DNA of 64,000 nucleotides from Aurelia coerulea (taxonomy: Eukaryota > Cnidaria > Scyphozoa > Semaeostomeae > Ulmaridae): positions 10,485,501-10,549,500 of the forward strand of contig CM076947.1 of assembly GCA_039566865.1 (NCBI GenBank). The letters are read 5' to 3'. This document shows, in pieces, positions 61,983 to 64,000 of the stretch. Both the position numbers and the translations under genes were made by a program. The notes under the pieces are model-generated. The model was not told where the DNA came from. It made no database searches and was given only the letters and a program-made list of their open reading frames with translations. Within the stretch, counting starts at the first letter, position 1. Each line of letters begins with the position of its first letter.

Positions 61983-64000
61983 TTAAATAAATTTTGAAAT
62001 GAAGTCGGTCAGATCTTTGTTCATGCCAGGCCAATAGACTGCTTCTCTTGCTCTTCTGAGGCAACTCTGTATTCCCGTGTGTGCCACGTGCAGTTTCTCT
62101 CGAATCTTTTGGCGTAGTGTCTCTGGAATAACTGCTCGCTGACCCTTGAATATTACGTCATCTTGTGTTGCTAGCTCATCTCGAACTGAGAAGTATGGAT
62201 GAATGCATTGAGGGAGGGTCTCTTTGCTTTCTGGCCATCCATTCAAAATTGTTGCCTTCAGTGATTGCAAAGTATTGTCACATCTGGTTTCTCTTTGGAT
62301 TTCTTTCAGCTGTGGCTCAGATATTGGGAGATGATTTATCATATGGATAGTTTCGACTTCTTCTTCAGTTTCTGACTTCTGTCTCTCACTTGTCGGTAGG
62401 TATGCTCGAGAGAGTGTATCTGCTAGAACCATTTCTTTGCCAGGTTTATAGCAGATTTTAACATCGTAGGACTGCAATCTTAACAATAGTCTTTGCAGTC
62501 TCTTTGGAGCAGATGCGAGTGGCTTGCTGATGATTGAGACAAGTGGTTTGTGATCTGTCCAAAGTGTGATCTCTCTGCCATATACGTAGGTATGATGATG
62601 TTCTACTCCAAATACTTGTGCAAGCAGCTCTTTCTCTATTTGGCTGTAATTTTGCTCTGCAGGGGTGAGTGCTCTGCTTGCATAGGAGACTGGACGCCCC
62701 TCTTGCATGAGCACAAAACCAAGCCCCTTCGATGATGCGTCACCTTGGCCTTCTGTTGCTACTCTATGGTCAAAATACTTTAGAACTGGTGCCTCGCATA
62801 TTGCTTTTTGTATGTCTGTGAATGCTTTTTCGTGAGCTTTTCCCCATACCCATGGTGCATCTTTGTGGGTCAAACTTCTCAGAGGTTCGCATACTTCTGA
62901 CAGTCGGGGGAGAAACTTGGCCAGGTATTTTACCATGCCAATGAACCTTTGTACGCCTGCAACATCTTGAGGTTTGTCCATCTTTGTGATGGCTTCGACT
63001 TTGGCGGGGTCTATCTTCAGACCGTTCTGTGTTAGGGTGTGACCAATGAAGGAAACTTCATTGCATTTAAACTTGAATTTGTCTTTGTTCAGCTTGATGT
63101 TCTTTTCTTGGCATCGTTTCAAAAGTGCTAGCATGTTCTCATCATGGTTTTTAACAGCTTCTTTGTATGTTTCCCCTCTTCCGGTAATGAGTGCATCATC
63201 AGCGACTGCATATACGCCAGATAGGCCTTCAATGCACTGATCAAATCTGTGCTGGAAATGCTCTGAGGCTGGTTTTATCCCAAAGGGCATCCTGAGGTAC
63301 CTCCAACGCCCCCATGGTGTTTGGAACGTTGTAAGCATGCTTGATTCGTCATCGAGCTCTATTTGAAGATACCCTTCCTTCAGGTCAATTTTGCTGAATA
63401 CCTTGACATCTTCTAGCTCTGGCAACACGTCGTCAATGAGCGGTAAAGGGTAATGGCTTCGTTTCAGTGCTTTGTTGAGGTGTTGTGGATCGATGCATAA
63501 CCTCAGTTTCCCATTTGGCTTTTCTGCAATGACAAGGTTTGATACCCAATCTGTTGGGCCTGTAACTTTCTGAATGACATGAAGATCTTCCAACCTTTCC
63601 AACTCAGCCTTGAGCTTTGCTTTGAGAGCGATGGGGACTCTGCGGGGTGGCATGACAACAGGGGTTTGTGATTCATCAACGTCTAAGTGCAACTTGCCGG
63701 GCATATGACCAAGTCCTTCAAAGACAGATCCAAAGTGGTTCTCTATATCTGCTGCACTGAGTGGAGCCTCTGCGGTGGCTGACAAAACTGTTTCTGGGAC
63801 AGCATGTTGTTGTGCTTGTTGACATGGGCTGTGTGAAGCAATGCTATTAGAGCTAAAATTGTCTATATTTGAATGAAAAATATTATCATAATTTACAGTC
63901 AGTAGGCCCATCTTTTGCGCAGCATTAGCTCCTAATAATGGTACATAATCCCCTTTCACAATAATAAATCTGACCGTGTACTCAGTCTGGGTCTTGGGGT
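61983..64000 (-). pseudogene. Gypsy pol: protease end, reverse transcriptase, RNase H, integrase zinc domain (5' end off-window)
   Basis: Open from beyond the window edge (TEYTVRFIIVKGDYVPLLGA, protease tail) to a stop at 61983. RT motifs: WVSNLVIAEKPNGKLRLCID, FSKIDLKEGY (first Asp), RMPFGIKPASEHFQ and the YxDD box as AVADDALITG (about 63190-63215), where Ala and Ala flank Val/Asp in place of the usual aromatic. RNase H: GQGDASSKGLG, then IEKELLAQVF and WTDHKPL. The integrase HHCC domain has both His (HVAHTG), but the Cys pair is missing and the frame ends KFI-stop. Full RT-RH length looks normal. Likely expressed as part of a polyprotein when intact. Confidence 0.85.

Larger units (their letters stand above)
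60853..64000 (-). mobile_element. Ty3/gypsy LTR retrotransposon, 3' part
   Basis: Minus-strand order: end of the aspartic protease region, reverse transcriptase, RNase H, integrase, then a putative polypurine tract and LTR. That order (RT-RH before IN) is Ty3/gypsy. Gag and the 5' LTR lie beyond 64000. The pol frame has one break in the integrase zinc-binding region (61970-61985); otherwise it is long and open, so the insertion is relatively young. Confidence 0.9.

Noticed and set aside
1..64000. Functional rRNA or tRNA genes, or bacterial contamination
   Set aside because: No rRNA core sequences or well-folded tRNA were noticed; introns, LINEs and MITEs throughout argue for a single animal contig.

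Overview
This is eukaryotic, almost certainly animal, DNA. It is AT-rich by eye, has GT-AG introns and no bacterial operon structure, and is dominated by layered transposable elements. The mix of families (APE-type non-LTR retrotransposons, a Ty3/gypsy element, a THAP plus DDE_4 transposase, an IS3EU-like integrase transposon with a HECT gene, and many MITEs) fits a marine invertebrate, most likely a cnidarian such as an anthozoan. That placement is inference; the species cannot be named from sequence alone.

Layout. 0.2-6.4 kb: a TTAA-targeting MITE, a GC-tipped MITE and a dead LINE sitting inside an array of about 247-bp repeats. 6.9-11.6 kb: a HECT fragment, a Cys-rich pseudogene, and a SAP-domain ORF split by a 2-kb long-TIR transposon. 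12-14.6 kb: an unrecognised pseudogene split by a second TTAA MITE. 16.3-18.6 kb: a foldback-like element with satellite arms. 21.4-22.5 kb: a C2H2 zinc-finger ORF, one of the few host-like genes. 23.2-27.8 kb: a triple-PHD-finger, transposase-like gene broken by a LINE and then by a MITE. 28.4-32.7 kb: a decayed 4.3-kb element with TIRs of about 330 bp. 32.7-35.2 kb: a LINE split by a fourth TTAA MITE. 35.4-36.7 kb: small exons with good splice sites. 37.2-40.2 kb: a second satellite-armed foldback-like element. 40.2-40.5 kb: a CCAAT-box cluster before a short ORF. 41.6-52.8 kb: an 11.2-kb transposon with recognisable 27-bp TIRs and a 6-bp target duplication. It carries a DDE integrase (+) and a HECT ubiquitin ligase (-), both broken, plus nested insertions. 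53.1-57.2 kb: a tRNA-like remnant, a Pif1-type helicase pseudogene and a THAP/DDE_4 transposase. 58.4-60.5 kb: a 70/79-bp minisatellite. 60.7-64 kb: the 3' part of a Ty3/gypsy retrotransposon, minus strand, running off the window.

The best-preserved biology is the insertion record. Several insertions can be removed on paper using their target duplications, and the interrupted frame is then continuous. This gives relative ages: PHD gene, then LINE, then MITE; repeat array, then IS3EU-like element, then LINE and long-TIR element, then small MITEs. The candidate for a little-described system is the integrase plus HECT transposon. Nearly every coding region here carries stops or frameshifts, so most is fossil. 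The DDE_4 transposase exon (55.9-57.2 kb) and the C2H2 exon are the cleanest open frames.
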